Shown piece after piece: positions 1 through 9,916 of a DNA stretch of 64,000 nucleotides. The DNA is from Stemphylium vesicarium (Eukaryota > Ascomycota > Dothideomycetes > Pleosporales > Pleosporaceae). The stretch lies in contig QXCR01000119.1 of NCBI GenBank assembly GCA_004380135.1, positions 27,844-91,843 of the forward strand. The letters are read 5' to 3'. Within the stretch, counting starts at the first letter, position 1; each line of letters starts with the position of its first letter. Both the position numbers and the translations under genes were made by a program. The notes under the pieces were generated by a model that searched no databases, had not been told where the DNA came from, and saw only the letters and a list, made by a program, of their open reading frames with translations.

Positions 1-432
1 TAACCAGCTTCAACATACAATCTCAGTCAGCCATATCCAAGCGGCAGGCAAGGAAGCATGACGCCAAACACCGCCCACAGCAAGTGAAGGAGCGGTTTGT
101 ACGAATACAGAGGTAAATTCAGGATGGCCTCCCCTTCCAGGTCCCTGCCGAGCCACGCATATACCTGGCTGAATCTAAGTTTGGCCCGAAGCACGCACCT
201 CGCCTGAAGAAGGCAGTTCGACAGGCTGTCGAGGATAGGTCACTGGCCATGATTGCTCACAACGGCACTATTACCCACGCCAGCATCCCGAACCTAAACT
301 ACGCAGCTGACTGCGACATCCTGTGTATGCTGCAACCCGCTTCCCTAACTGCGTGTCTGGGAACGAGGCACAGAGGCTGCTGGATCAAGTGAAGGAGCTC
401 AAAGACGTACGTTCTACAGCCGGCTTCTTCCT
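1..432 (+). pseudogene. Decayed ORF of unknown family, cut by window edge
   Basis: One reading frame (codons starting at positions divisible by 3, e.g. 6-8) stays open from the window edge to about 385 except for one TAA near 112-114. Its product is basic and polar (…ESKFGPKHAPRLKKAV…). A second frame (323-420) continues plausibly (…GNEAQRLLDQVKELKD), which suggests a frameshift near 325-350. I do not recognise the family; a gag- or transposase-associated ORF is possible because everything to the right is transposon debris. The right limit is where sequence shared with 50985 onward begins. Confidence 0.3.
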
Positions 433-719
433 ATTCATTAGTAGGGCTATGGCGCTGACAAACCCATTTTCGATACCCTTTATATCTTATCTATTTTTCC
501 GCCTCTGACTCCTGCTATCCACATTGGTATCTACTTTCGACACCATGAAATCTTCAGAGATATTACAGAGAAACTCTCCTAGGACGGTAGGGAGGGGAGA
601 GAAGATTACACGTTTGTTACTTCAGAACTTAATCACGACTGTATGCTAACGCGATCGGTCTAAAGACCAGTTTAGCTGGACAGAAGAGGAGGAAGAAGCT
701 GTCCGTCGCAAATTGGATA
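433..719 (+). pseudogene. Duplicated 5' fragment of the MFS transporter gene at 51296
   Basis: This segment closely matches the promoter and first exons of the transporter at 50985-51470: upstream TATA-like region, start codon (545-547), a short first exon, an intron with a GCTAAC branch site, and the beginning of exon 2 encoding W-T-E-E-E-E. The match stops at the TA at 718-719, where a MITE begins; the rest of the gene is absent. Unlike the full copy, this one has no 193-bp MITE just before the ATG, so it preserves the empty site at TA 532-533. Non-functional. Confidence 0.8.
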
Positions 720-990
720 CAGTGCTTTGCAAAACCGCCCTCACCCTTTCTGCAAGTGATGATTCTGTGAGACTGGCGCTAGTCTGGAATAATCCTTGCT
801 GTTTGCACCCGATTGCCTGGTACCGGGGACAACGAGACCTAGAAAAGCTAGCGTGAGAGGCTGCAACTAGCTTTCTTAATGCTAGCGGCTGTTGGCATGT
901 GATTGATTGGCTGCAATTTGCAAGGAGCATCCCAAGCTGACAGGGGCTTTAACCAAGAGTCGTTGCAGTCGAGGGTGAGGGCGGTTTTTG
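720..990. mobile_element. TA-flanked MITE, TIR family CAGTNCTTTGCAAAACCGCC
   Basis: The left end CAGTGCTTTGCAAAACCGCC and the right end …GAGGGTGAGGGCGGTTTTTG form inverted termini. The left flank is TA inside the duplicated MFS exon 2, and the full MFS gene (51470) shows the same exon uninterrupted. The right TIR stops early at about 990 against another repeat, so the element is truncated there. Related ends occur at 33079 and, inverted, at 39798. Confidence 0.75.
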
Positions 991-1122
991 TTCGAGGGTA
1001 CAGGTCACATGTGTACCTCTTTTAGGACTAGCGTCTGTTCAGCTCGTTCCTTCTATATAGCCCGTTCTGATAGCTCACAACAATAAACAAGTTCGCATCT
1101 CATGAGCACATTTCATCATATA
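987..1122 (+). repeat. Dispersed repeat (LTR-like fragment), copy at 31288-31422
   Basis: About 135 bp, beginning TTTGTTCGAGGGTACAGG and ending TTTCATCATATA, are nearly identical to 31288-31422. The unit contains a TATA-like CTATATAG. Breakpoints are sharp at both ends in both copies. It is probably a piece of an LTR but has no coding capacity. Confidence 0.65.
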
Positions 1123-1637
1123 GCGATCCTGTAATTCATCTTATGACTTTGACTTATACGAGTGGTTCTGAAGCTCCATTGTTGATAAAGGGGACGTTCC
1201 ATTGTGATAGCTCATCGGGTACTAAGTCAGCACTACAACGCTCACGTCTTACCCGCCTGCACATCATAATGATCCAGATGACTGTTTTTCTAGAAGCCTA
1301 AACTGACTAAGGCCCCCTTCTGTACATGCGTTCCTGCAGTAGAAGTAGACATATGTAAGTGCTTGTACGTAAATCAGCGCAGCCACCCATAGACACACAA
1401 CCAGTCTATGTTTTCATAATATTCGAAATCTTCAAACTAGTATGCAAACAATCGCGCAGCCCATAAGGCCATAAAGCGTCACAAGAACTAATACACCTTG
1501 ATCCTCATATTTTCCCCTCACTCCACCATCCTCAACTTTTAGAAAACACACGCGATAAACATTGCCTGGAGATTCAGAGGCATGTGTAGGGCACGTTTGA
1601 ATGGAATAGTCGTATGGAGAGCTGTATGGCTACCAAA
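1123..1637. other. Non-coding interval
   Basis: No ORF, repeat or RNA gene recognised. It lies just downstream of the stop codon of the minus-strand BTB gene and probably includes its 3' UTR. Confidence 0.4.
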
Positions 1638-2886
1638 TTAAGCACGCCCAAAGTCCCCCAAGCTAAACCCATCCGCCGAATGAATGACCCCTGCAATGAG
1701 TTCATCCAGCTTCTCACTTAGGCTGCATGGGTGCAGGTCGGGTAGACGTATCCTTTGCGAACGATGAAATTGCCCGTCATACCACTCCGGGGATTTCATA
1801 TCTTTCAATTTTGTACATGTTTCCCAGAGTCTTAGACCATGGTACGATGTCTTTTCAGGATCTGTTGGCAGTCCTGCTGACATCATTTGTCGGCTCAAGG
1901 CTCCGTAAAGTATGGATCCGCATTCAAATGAACGATTGCCATTTGGACATTGGTAACTGAGGTCACCGTATTTTTCGAGGAGATCATGCAAGCAACCAAT
2001 GAGCGTATCGATTGCTTCCAGCCGTGCTTCATCGATTTCTTCTGATGAAAAGTCAGCCTCTTGTTCAAGACGCGGATTTACTGCCAGTCTTACCAACACA
2101 GCTTGTAATTGGAAGGTCCAAAGTCGACAATTCCCGGTCAGCCTGCTTGAGCGCAATAGCCCTCGCTTGGGTATACTCATTTGGCATCCTGAAGACCCGA
2201 GCTATACACATCCAAAGCATGAGATCTCTGCAGAGAACTGGTGGTACCGGAGAGGTCTCCCTTATATTCCTAGTCCATATCTCAATGCATAGCGCAAACG
2301 CTTCTGCACAGTCGTAATAGTCGATCAGAACAGCTATCTTGGCAAGCATCTCCAGAGATAGTGATAGCGGCACTTCGCCGTTGCGGAGATGGATTGCTTT
2401 CAGAAAAAGGAGGAATGCGTCCGCGTCCCAATCTTCAGCAGATATATGATAATGACCATCGTGTTTTTCGGGCACACCTTCCATCCATCTCCCTTTGGCG
2501 AGCATGTCGGTAAACCTTGGGGATACTGATTTTAGATGGAAAGAGGAAACATAGTAATGTATCTTGTCTTTAGCGGCTGAACGTTCGAATGGGTTGGTCT
2601 CGAAAGTGTTCTCCAAAGTGTTCCCCACGATAGGAATTGTGTGACCAGCGGGATTCTCGATGACAGATTTCTCCGTATTGTTTGAAAGAGTCTCAGCAGC
2701 GAATTGCTCGTCCGCGTCGGGTGTTGTGTGAGTGGAACGGGTGTCGACGGTTTTTTGAACAAGGTGTAACGCCTTAGCAGTGTTTCGAACTTTCAATGGA
2801 TCCCAGACAGCAAAGGAAGCGGGCGGACCTTTCAGGGTGATCACAGTATCTGCATGATTGCTGACGTTCTTAATGATTTCCGCCAT
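1638..2886 (-). CDS. BTB/POZ domain protein
   Basis: Two overlapping minus-strand frames join into one gene through a 52-nt intron at 2042-2093 (donor GTAAGA, branch GCTGAC, acceptor TCAG). CDS is complement(join(1638..2041,2094..2886)), 398 aa. Residues about 98-205 read as a fungal BTB domain: the core F-x-L-K-S-V-S-P-R-F then W-D-A-D-A-F-L-L-F-L-K-A-I-H and the L-A-K-I-A-V-L-I-D-Y-Y-D helix. The C-terminal half holds the A-R-L-E-A-I-D-T-L-I-G-C-L-H-D-L-L segment seen in many fungal BTB proteins. Such domains dimerise and often act as Cullin-3 adaptors, but no substrate can be inferred. The gene appears intact; without the intron it would wrongly look frameshifted. Confidence 0.88.
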
Positions 2887-5220
2887 AATGAGTGCTGTTT
2901 GAAAAAATGCTTCGCTACATGTGCCGAGGCGACGGGCCTCTTTATTCTACCATGTACCACGCACCATGGTACGGCGGCGCTCTGCACTAATACTACATAA
3001 CTTACACAGCATTGGCACCTGACCCGCAATGGGAAGTCTCGACGGCCCGCCCTTACTACATTCGAAACAGAAGATCGATATTCAATGATACCAGGAACGA
3101 ACTCAGAGTTGGGTTGGGCTAAAATTAGCGAGCGGCACCATAAACGCCGCTTATGGCTCGCGTACAGGCGATTCGAGGTCCCACTATGCCTCACATCACG
3201 CTGCATGGCAACGTGATTCGATCATTGGATGCCGATTCGGCACGGGTACTGCCTAATCGGGCACCCGTGTGACTGAGAGACAGTCGCGCATGAGGGACCT
3301 CTGGGCGCCCGTCTTACAAAGCTCAAAACGAGAAGTGTGCATAATAGTAAAACGGTTGAGCATGGCAATCACAATAGAGCTGACAATAGTAATCACGGTC
3401 ACGTGTACACCGCCTCAAGCAACAGCACACAGGGTATCCCTAATGATATGACCCGATTTGCTCTCTCCGACGGGCGGCTTCGTCTTCCTGGCCACACCCC
3501 TTACACGCAGGTTAACCCCTGATGCCCCTTGTGCGCCGCCAAACGCCACAAGGGCTGTATGCACGGTGGAACCGAGAGGCCGCTTACTCTGGTACCCACC
3601 GCCTGCGCTACTGACCTTCGATGCTGTGAGGAGAAAGTTGGCGATTCTCTACGGAGCCACACTGGCGAACCGCACCGTATCGACTCACACAAAGAGGAGT
3701 GGTCAAATCTCTCTATCCCAACTGTGCATTAAACCTTGAGCGTAGACTCGTTGCACATAAGAGAGGTTTCCCAGCACTGTCGTCATGATCATTAGTCGAC
3801 ACCCTGGTTGGTGGCCGTGTTCGCCAGGGATTACCGCAGCCTTCCAAGATGCAGGGGCACTGTCATAATCTCTGGTGGGGGCTAGAAGAGGCGGCGGCGA
3901 ATTCTCCCATCGAGGGCGTAAGGCATAGCGCGCCTTGTTCAGGCATTGGGAAATTGAGCAAAGCGCCCATCGCCTAGTTTGAGCCATAGTTGGTTGGGCC
4001 CCCGCCAGGTGTGAGAGATAGAGTAGGGCTATTGTGCTTGTCGTGTCCAACGTCTTCCTAGCGAGCTCTAGATCTTGAACATGTACATTTAGCTACTATT
4101 TAGATAAAAAAATGTTGCCTAGTAGTTAGACGAGATAGTACATTTTATTTTATACGTCTTCTAATAATTCAGCCCTAGGTTTAAAGTCCTCTATACAAAC
4201 TATTAAATTTATTGAGCGTATCTCCACTGCAATTGCCACAGACCCAGTATGGTCTGATACTAGCGAGTCCCGCGAAAGCGAGTCCGCATCTCGAAACGCC
4301 ATTCCTAATTTGCTTTCGCGCCGGCCACCTCCCTATTGAGCGTTGTAAACATGCGCATGAGTATTGGCTTGGCTATGGCCCTTTAGTCCACTCCACCAGA
4401 TTTGAGTGACTCTGGGGCCCTTGGGGGTCAAAAGAGCGGTATGGGGTGCGACGAAGGACTTCCCGGCTCTCATCATACGACGCTCAAGGACTGCGCCGTG
4501 CACAGTGGCGAGATTGCTTGGATTCATGATTGCAATCGGGTATCGCTTCGTATCGACGGTGGCGTGTGATAAGAGTGATAGTGCACATTGCCTCAAGTCA
4601 CATTGCGCTGGACACGTTGCGAAGTGTGACTTGGCCCTTGTTTTCCAGGAGCCCCTTGCATGTTAGTCCGCCTTCAACAACTCCTTGTACGCCACCGGAG
4701 GTGTGCAGCCAGGCCGAAATGAAATTTGTTAGATGCAGCGTACGCAGATTGGCCCGGTGTCCCAACGAGCCCACTGGCTGACTGGAAAAGAATGAAGAAG
4801 TCAAGGGTATTTGATGGCAAATCTCCCGTGTAAGGCGAGAGCGCCCCCAATCGTGGACGCCATCACGCTTGAGTAGCTCTTTGGAGAGACTCTTGTTGGT
4901 TTATCTCGACCCTGGTACAGCGGAGCACTAGACTATGATCGGGTTCGTGAACAACAAGAGAAGGCTTCAAGTGGTACAGGCAAGGCTGACCACGACATGG
5001 CTCAATGACGACCGCAGGGTCCTTCGGCTCAGCGCAAGGCTGTTTTAACAAGAACCGTGCCGCAGTAGCGATAGGCCGTCTGGTCTTGGTGGGATGGCTC
5101 GAGTTGTGGCTATGAATCAGGGCTGCCGCTGCAGGAGCAGATCGACAAAGGTGGTCGAAGTGTGGCCTGTTTAGTGGGGCGAAATGGGCTGTGCTGATCG
5201 TGTTGAGCGTCAGTGCTCTG
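2887..5220. other. Long interval without a recognisable gene
   Basis: Only short overlapping ORFs without recognisable motifs are present on either strand. Around 4075-4215 there is an AT-rich stretch. 2887-3000 is the probable 5' region of the BTB gene. I see no transposase, LTR or tRNA here; it may be old, mutated repeat sequence. Confidence 0.35.
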
Positions 5221-6798
5221 ATGGGTATAGGACAAAGCTCGTATGGCCAATCACGTCAAGACGCAGCGGCACGCGACCTGTGGCTGCCTAGGATGAGCAC
5301 GAACCACGCAGCTCGCGGAGCTTTAAAAACCAATACGTCTCCTGTTCACAACATGATAATCAACCCACAATTCATTCTAGCCGTTGTGCCACCAGAACTA
5401 AAAGCTGAGAAGATGGACGTTATCTGCACCACCGGGGACATTACGCCTACATGGATTTTCAGACTTCCGATTGAACTATTAGAAATAGTCCTCACCTATT
5501 TGGCCCTCCCCGACTTAAAGAACTTTCAAATCACCTGCAAACAACTTTTCGAAAACACGGCAGACCGACGCTTGAAAAACCAGTATTGTACGCTCAGCGA
5601 TAATGGCGTGCAGTGTCTTTTTAAGACCAATTGCGATAAAAATTCTAAATCCGTCCTAACGTTGACGCATGTTTCCATACCGACCAGACCATGGTATTTT
5701 TACTTTGGTGACAGCATTGATGAGGGCGATTCCAAGGCTCCAGAGGCATACGAAACAGGACCAAAACGAAAAAACGAGGAACACGAACAATTGTTCGATA
5801 ACTTCCAGGCCGCATACAACCGGGCTCAGCGCCAGTTTCGGAGACTTGTGTCAGATCTGTATTTCCTGAAAAAACCTCAACAGGTGGAAGAGTCGCCCCT
5901 TCAGCAGTTGGACAAGACTATAAAGAGCTTTGAAAAACTACAGAATTTCGTCCAGGAACCTTGGTCCCAAGAAATCGACAGGCGGTGGCATCCCTTGGAT
6001 CTCGAACAGTGTTCTGACAAAGATCAGGATGTGGAAGCTGCCCTTTTATTCCTCATTCTCAGGGCCTTGGCCTTGGCCGGTCACCCATTGCTAAGATACA
6101 TAAAGTTGTCTGTGCGAGGACCTGCATTTTGGACTGCAAATCGCTTGCGTTGGCTTCTCCTCGATGGCGGCCACAAAAAACTGAGGGGAAAACAAGATTT
6201 GTCGGATGACAGCATTGTGGACATAGAATCCGCCATAGCCGCCGGAGAAAATGCAGGCAATGACTCCAAAATCGCTCGAGAAAGAGGAATATTTGCCGAA
6301 GAACTCGACACCACCTGGAACTCAGTACGATACGTCGAGGATCTTGATTTGACGGTCTCCGACGACGGCCTTCCAGGTAGGCTGTTCAGCATCGCAGCAC
6401 CTCTGTCTGAGTTCCTTGGTCGAGCCAGTAAACTCAAGCGACTCTGCCTATCCTTCGGCGTATTAAATGACGATTACCCACGGCCTGAAAACCACTGTAC
6501 AGATGGAATCGTCGAGCTACTCACCCTGCTCACGGCAAGCAAACCGTGGCCAAATCTACAAAGGCTCGAGCTTGCGATTGTGATAGAGGAGCCGACGCTC
6601 CTAGACTTTTTGAACTCCATCTGCGGAGAATTGACATGGTTGACACTTACGCGCGTCACACTACTTCCCGGAAAAGGCACGTGGGAATCGGCGCTTGGAA
6701 AGATGGCTGAATTTCTGCCAAAAGTTTGTATTGAGGCCCCTCCCGGTGTGCCGGAAAACCCTATGTGCCGGAAACAGCCAATGAGAGGACACGAATAG
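5221..6798 (+). CDS. F-box / leucine-rich protein with MITE-derived C-terminus
   Basis: Open frame from the first in-frame ATG (5221). The F-box starts at T-W-I-F-R-L-P-I-E-L-L-E-I-V-L-T-Y-L, so the true start may be the ATG at 5413, three residues before the sequence leading into the box. The rest is long and leucine-rich (…RYVEDLDLTV…LKRLCLSFGV…LQRLELAIVI…LTWLTLTRVTL), typical of fungal F-box substrate receptors of SCF ubiquitin ligases. No intron is needed. The last about 21 codons and the TAG stop lie inside a 142-bp MITE (6734-6875), so the native C-terminus is lost. It could be expressed, but the truncation makes full function uncertain. Confidence 0.7.
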   Translation: MGIGQSSYGQSRQDAAARDLWLPRMSTNHAARGALKTNTSPVHNMIINPQFILAVVPPELKAEKMDVICTTGDITPTWIFRLPIELLEIVLTYLALPDLKNFQITCKQLFENTADRRLKNQYCTLSDNGVQCLFKTNCDKNSKSVLTLTHVSIPTRPWYFYFGDSIDEGDSKAPEAYETGPKRKNEEHEQLFDNFQAAYNRAQRQFRRLVSDLYFLKKPQQVEESPLQQLDKTIKSFEKLQNFVQEPWSQEIDRRWHPLDLEQCSDKDQDVEAALLFLILRALALAGHPLLRYIKLSVRGPAFWTANRLRWLLLDGGHKKLRGKQDLSDDSIVDIESAIAAGENAGNDSKIARERGIFAEELDTTWNSVRYVEDLDLTVSDDGLPGRLFSIAAPLSEFLGRASKLKRLCLSFGVLNDDYPRPENHCTDGIVELLTLLTASKPWPNLQRLELAIVIEEPTLLDFLNSICGELTWLTLTRVTLLPGKGTWESALGKMAEFLPKVCIEAPPGVPENPMCRKQPMRGHE

Positions 6799-6875
6799 CA
6801 TCTTTCCCGACACGGTGATGTAACTGATTGGCTGATTCCGTCACACAGGATTTTCCGGCACACGGGGAGGGACCT
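6734..6875. mobile_element. 142-bp MITE, TIR AGGTCCCTCCCTGTGTGCCGG
   Basis: Inverted ends AGGCCCCTCCCGGTGTGCC / GGCACACGGGGAGGGACCT. Two other copies (25017-25158 and 39867-40008) are also exactly 142 bp. The right flank is TA; the left is TG, a probable mutated TA. It separates the F-box gene from a broken pogo transposase and contributes the F-box stop codon. Confidence 0.85.
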
Positions 6876-7564
6876 TACTAGACAGGATCACGAAGGGCGG
6901 AATAGACCAGCCAGACGCGTTGATACACTCAATCGCGGTAACCCACTCTCGATTGCCTGGCTGTACGACAGTAGCGCGACCTACCGTGTCTGCGCTTGTA
7001 ACGACCTTAGACGTTGCTGCAACGCCCATCATAAAGCCGGTCTCATCGAAGTTGTAGATGTCTGTGTCCTGTATGCCGTACGCCTGGCGCGGCTCCTCAA
7101 CGAGCTTGTACCACGCTGCGATCGCGACAGGATCCTCACAGCGAGCGCGCTGGCTGTGAAACTTCCTGTTCCACTTAGTCTGAAGCTCAGACTGGCTGTT
7201 GACAAAGCTCGACACCCAGTTCTTGCCAACGGGTGGTGGAGGTGGATCCTAGCCGCGGCCAGCAAGAAGAGCGTCCGCCATTCGTCGTACGTCGATGACC
7301 TGAGGCGGAAAGCCTCGCCGGTCAAGTTCTAAGATCCACTGAACGAGAGACTGCTCCTCGATAGGAGAGAGCTTCCGTTTCTGGACATTGGCCGCAGCCT
7401 GCGGTAGGCTACTTGCGATGCGATCTCGGAGAGTAGAGCGAGGAGTATTAAATAGCTTCGCAACCTTGTAGACGCGTAATTTTTTATTTTTTTTGAATCG
7501 CAGCAGTAGCTAGATCAAGTCTACCTTCTTTTTGAGGCGATAGAGGACGTCGTTGTGGTGTCAT
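6876..7564 (-). pseudogene. Fot1/pogo-like (DDE_1) transposase, truncated
   Basis: On the minus strand the product starts M-T-P-Q-R-R and shows the N-terminal helix-turn-helix (…VAKLFNTPRSTLRDRI…), then an HTH_Tc5-like part and the DDE_1 block N-F-D-E-T-G-F-M-M-G, ending at V-I-L-S-S-K where the MITE begins. A frameshift near 7484 and an in-frame TAG near 7250 break it. The second and third catalytic aspartates are missing, so it is inactive. Confidence 0.85.
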
Positions 7565-7860
7565 GGTCGTTGCTGCGTGGAGAGTCGCGTTGATTTCGGT
7601 GGGGGTGGCGGATGAGTGGTGGAAGACGTTATGGGAGGTTTTCATAAAAGTGCGACCCCCCTGTATACGGTTAGCGTTGCCCGCGCGAACATCAAACCCC
7701 ACCCAAATTAGTATACAAACCGATGCAATCAAGGGACTCACGCACCCCACCCGCGCTCAAAACCTGTGAAGCTTCTCATATACGCCAAATCATCGGTATT
7801 GCTCGTTTCTTTGGTGTTGGTGTTCTTATAGGCTCAAAATTACGCCCTAAGCTTTAAATC
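7565..7860. other. Interval between pogo fragment and ORF 7861
   Basis: Probably the 5' untranslated part of the pogo element plus flank. It has imperfect GGGTGG/CCACCC-rich stretches but I cannot define a terminal repeat. Confidence 0.3.
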
Positions 7861-8181
7861 ATGGGCCCAAAACGAGTGCGCGTCGCAACACAGCCATTCG
7901 AACAGGGCGTCAACCCGGGCGAGCCGCGTCCATCGAAGAAGCGCAAGCAGTCCTCAGGGCATACTGCCCCCATACAAGCTACACCGAACAGGAGTGCTCG
8001 CCGTACTGGCTCAGCCTCTGCTGGAGGACTCGCCTCGCCCCCTCCCACCTTACCTCGTAATCAGAGCCCGCTCTTCGAGCCCGAGCCGCCGCATACGCAA
8101 TCCGTTGTTACAATACAAGCTGAGGATATAGTTGGTGCAACGATAGGTACTAGTACTAAGATTAGAAGATCGAGGATCTGA
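7861..8181 (+). CDS. Hypothetical 106-aa basic, proline-rich ORF
   Basis: ATG-initiated frame with K/R-rich (P-S-K-K-R-K-Q) and proline/serine-rich sequence. No domain is recognised. It lies just upstream of a broken Tc1 transposase on the same strand and resembles the low-complexity N-termini of fungal transposases, so it may be the start of that element rather than a host gene. Confidence 0.3.
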   Translation: MGPKRVRVATQPFEQGVNPGEPRPSKKRKQSSGHTAPIQATPNRSARRTGSASAGGLASPPPTLPRNQSPLFEPEPPHTQSVVTIQAEDIVGATIGTSTKIRRSRI

Positions 8182-8396
8182 TTGGCAGAAACACTAAGTT
8201 TTACGCGCTAACTACTTTTTTAGACCTCTAGATAACCTTATACAACTACCTAAGATCTAACCCTAAAAACGCGACTAGAACGCGACAAAAACACTAGTAA
8301 AACACTTATATATTAGTCTAGTATCAGTCAAATCAATCAGGCTGAGAGTCTTGATTTGACCTGGCTGGTAAAACAACATCTTCGGCCTGACGTTGG

Positions 8397-8684
8397 TGTA
8401 ACGAGGCTACCTCCCTCGTTACAGCTACAGCCAAGACCAGACTCGGAGTTAACCCCGAGTCGCTACGGACCTGATCCTAACTCAGTTCTGACTCAGCCCT
8501 CCCTAGCCTACATGTATTTAAGCCTGCTGTTCCCTAGATGTAGATAGGCAGTTTTCTGCAATCCTTTCGTACAAGACCTGTAGGTGTCAATAGATCTTAG
8601 GTTACGGTTCTCCCACGCACTCCCATATGCCTCTGAGTGAGACCACGCCGAGTTCGGATCTCTTGTCTTGCCTGCGTCGTTACA
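8397..8684 (+). mobile_element. Solo LTR with 5-bp target duplication GTTGG
   Basis: 288-bp segment beginning TGTAACGAGG and ending GTCGTTACA (TG…CA), flanked on both sides by GTTGG (8392-8396 and 8685-8689). A perfect 5-bp duplication and no internal region mean LTR-LTR recombination after insertion. Flanking sequence (AATCAATCAGG… / …CTGATTGTTAGCAAGTCTG) looks like an older hAT-type element. Confidence 0.85.
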
Positions 8685-8759
8685 GTTGGCCTGATTGAGG
8701 CTTGGCAATCAGGCCTATCAAATCTATCAAATCAGACTGATTGTTAGCAAGTCTGGAGA

Positions 8760-9315
8760 TATCAGACCTGTGTTCTGATCCCAAAGCTAATTCCTTTCGC
8801 TAAAGAGTGCCTCCAAGATAGACCTCAGACTGTCGTGATGGACAGAGTTGGCAACAATCAATCGATCGGCGTGATTGATTCCTATCTAGGTCAAGTGCCT
8901 ACTTGATTAGACCGCCTTTAACCTTGATAGGAATCAATCATGCCGATCTAATTGATTGTTGCCAACTCTGGTGATGGAGGATAAGGCACCTGCCCACGCC
9001 CATCACTATCAGAGTACGATCTATAGCCTGTACGATGTTGAGAGGCTACTCTGGTGTGGCAACTCGCCAGACTGTAACTGTATTGAGCCGTGCTGGTTTT
9101 ACATGAAGAGAGAGACTACGAAGACAGGAGCTCCGCAGTCAAGGGCTGAGGCAGTCAGAATCTGGCTGAATTGCTGGAGAGATCTCTCGCAACTTAAGAT
9201 CCAAGCTTGGATCGAGCGAATTCTTGTTCATGTTCAAAAGATAATTAAGCTACAAGGCGGTAATGAGTACATAGAGGGAAGAGACAAGCCTCGACTAAGG
9301 CCGTACGTCGGCTGA
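8760..9315 (+). pseudogene. Tc1-like (DDE_3) transposase C-terminal part
   Basis: Before the inserted MITE the frame reads …LIPKLIPFAKECLQD…VVMED; after it the same frame resumes at V-M-E-D-K-A-P-A-H and continues through L-W-C-G-N-S-P-D-C-N-C-I-E-P-C-W, the second and third acidic motifs of Tc1-type transposases. The N-terminal half is absent or unrecognisable. Inactivated by the MITE at 8843-8970. Confidence 0.85.
8843..8970. mobile_element. 128-bp hAT MITE with 8-bp TSD GTGATGGA
   Basis: Long, nearly perfect inverted arms (CAGAGTTGGCAACAATCAAT / ATTGATTGTTGCCAACTCTG), almost a complete fold-back. It is flanked by identical 8-bp GTGATGGA at 8835-8842 and 8971-8978, the TSD size of hAT elements. 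Inserted inside the V-M-E-D-K motif of the Tc1 transposase. Confidence 0.92.
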
Positions 9316-9916
9316 GTTATTCTTGGCAGACAAAACTTTTGAAAGGCACCTCCGTACCTCATCACCCTCTGTTGAGTCCATTCACGTGGATGATCGCGGA
9401 AAGTAACTCCCTTCTCAACTAACATGACAGGGTAAGGCCGATCTGGAGGTTCCACTTGAGCAATGAGGAAAGAATTGTTGTTGGGTCGCAAGCTTTGTTG
9501 GATGAGCTGTTGATGAAAGGCACAAGATTTGGCATGATGTTGTGTTGTATTGGGAGGCGCGTGAGAGCCTGTAAGGCTCTCAGAGGCTGCCAAGGAGCTA
9601 ACTACGCGCGATCACGTGAGGGGTATCGATGGACCATCCACTATTCTCAACAGTTATACGGGAGCCACGATGACCTCCACTTCAGTTCAGGAGACCGAAC
9701 CGAGACTGACCCAGCCCCCCTCATCCCTCATCGAGTTGTTTCTGCGACAGAGCCGGACGGAGCCATGCACGTCCGGGAAGACGACACCTAGTCCGTGACG
9801 CATGGCGTCCATCTCAGCATATAGAGTTCTGCTATCGATGAGCAAACCCGAGCCAACTCCGAACCGATAACGGATGATCAGGATAATGGTGGTGTCGTCT
9901 CCGCTAGTTCGAGCGA
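9316..9916. other. Interval without a recognised gene
   Basis: Short ORFs only. An ATG at 9670 opens a short frame that could be an upstream exon of the gene at 9917, but no convincing splice junction was found. Confidence 0.3.

Noticed and set aside
2042..2093. Apparent frameshift in the BTB gene
   Set aside because: A 52-nt intron with GTAAGA donor, GCTGAC branch and TCAG acceptor restores the frame exactly.
2998..4666. Several 60-130 codon ORFs on both strands
   Set aside because: They overlap each other, lack recognisable motifs and show no splice-linked extension.
8330..8750. Complete hAT element around the solo LTR at 8397
   Set aside because: The ends CAGTCAAATCAATC and …GATTGTTAGCAAGTCTG look related to hAT TIRs, but I could not find an 8-bp duplication or matching alignment, so only the LTR is annotated.
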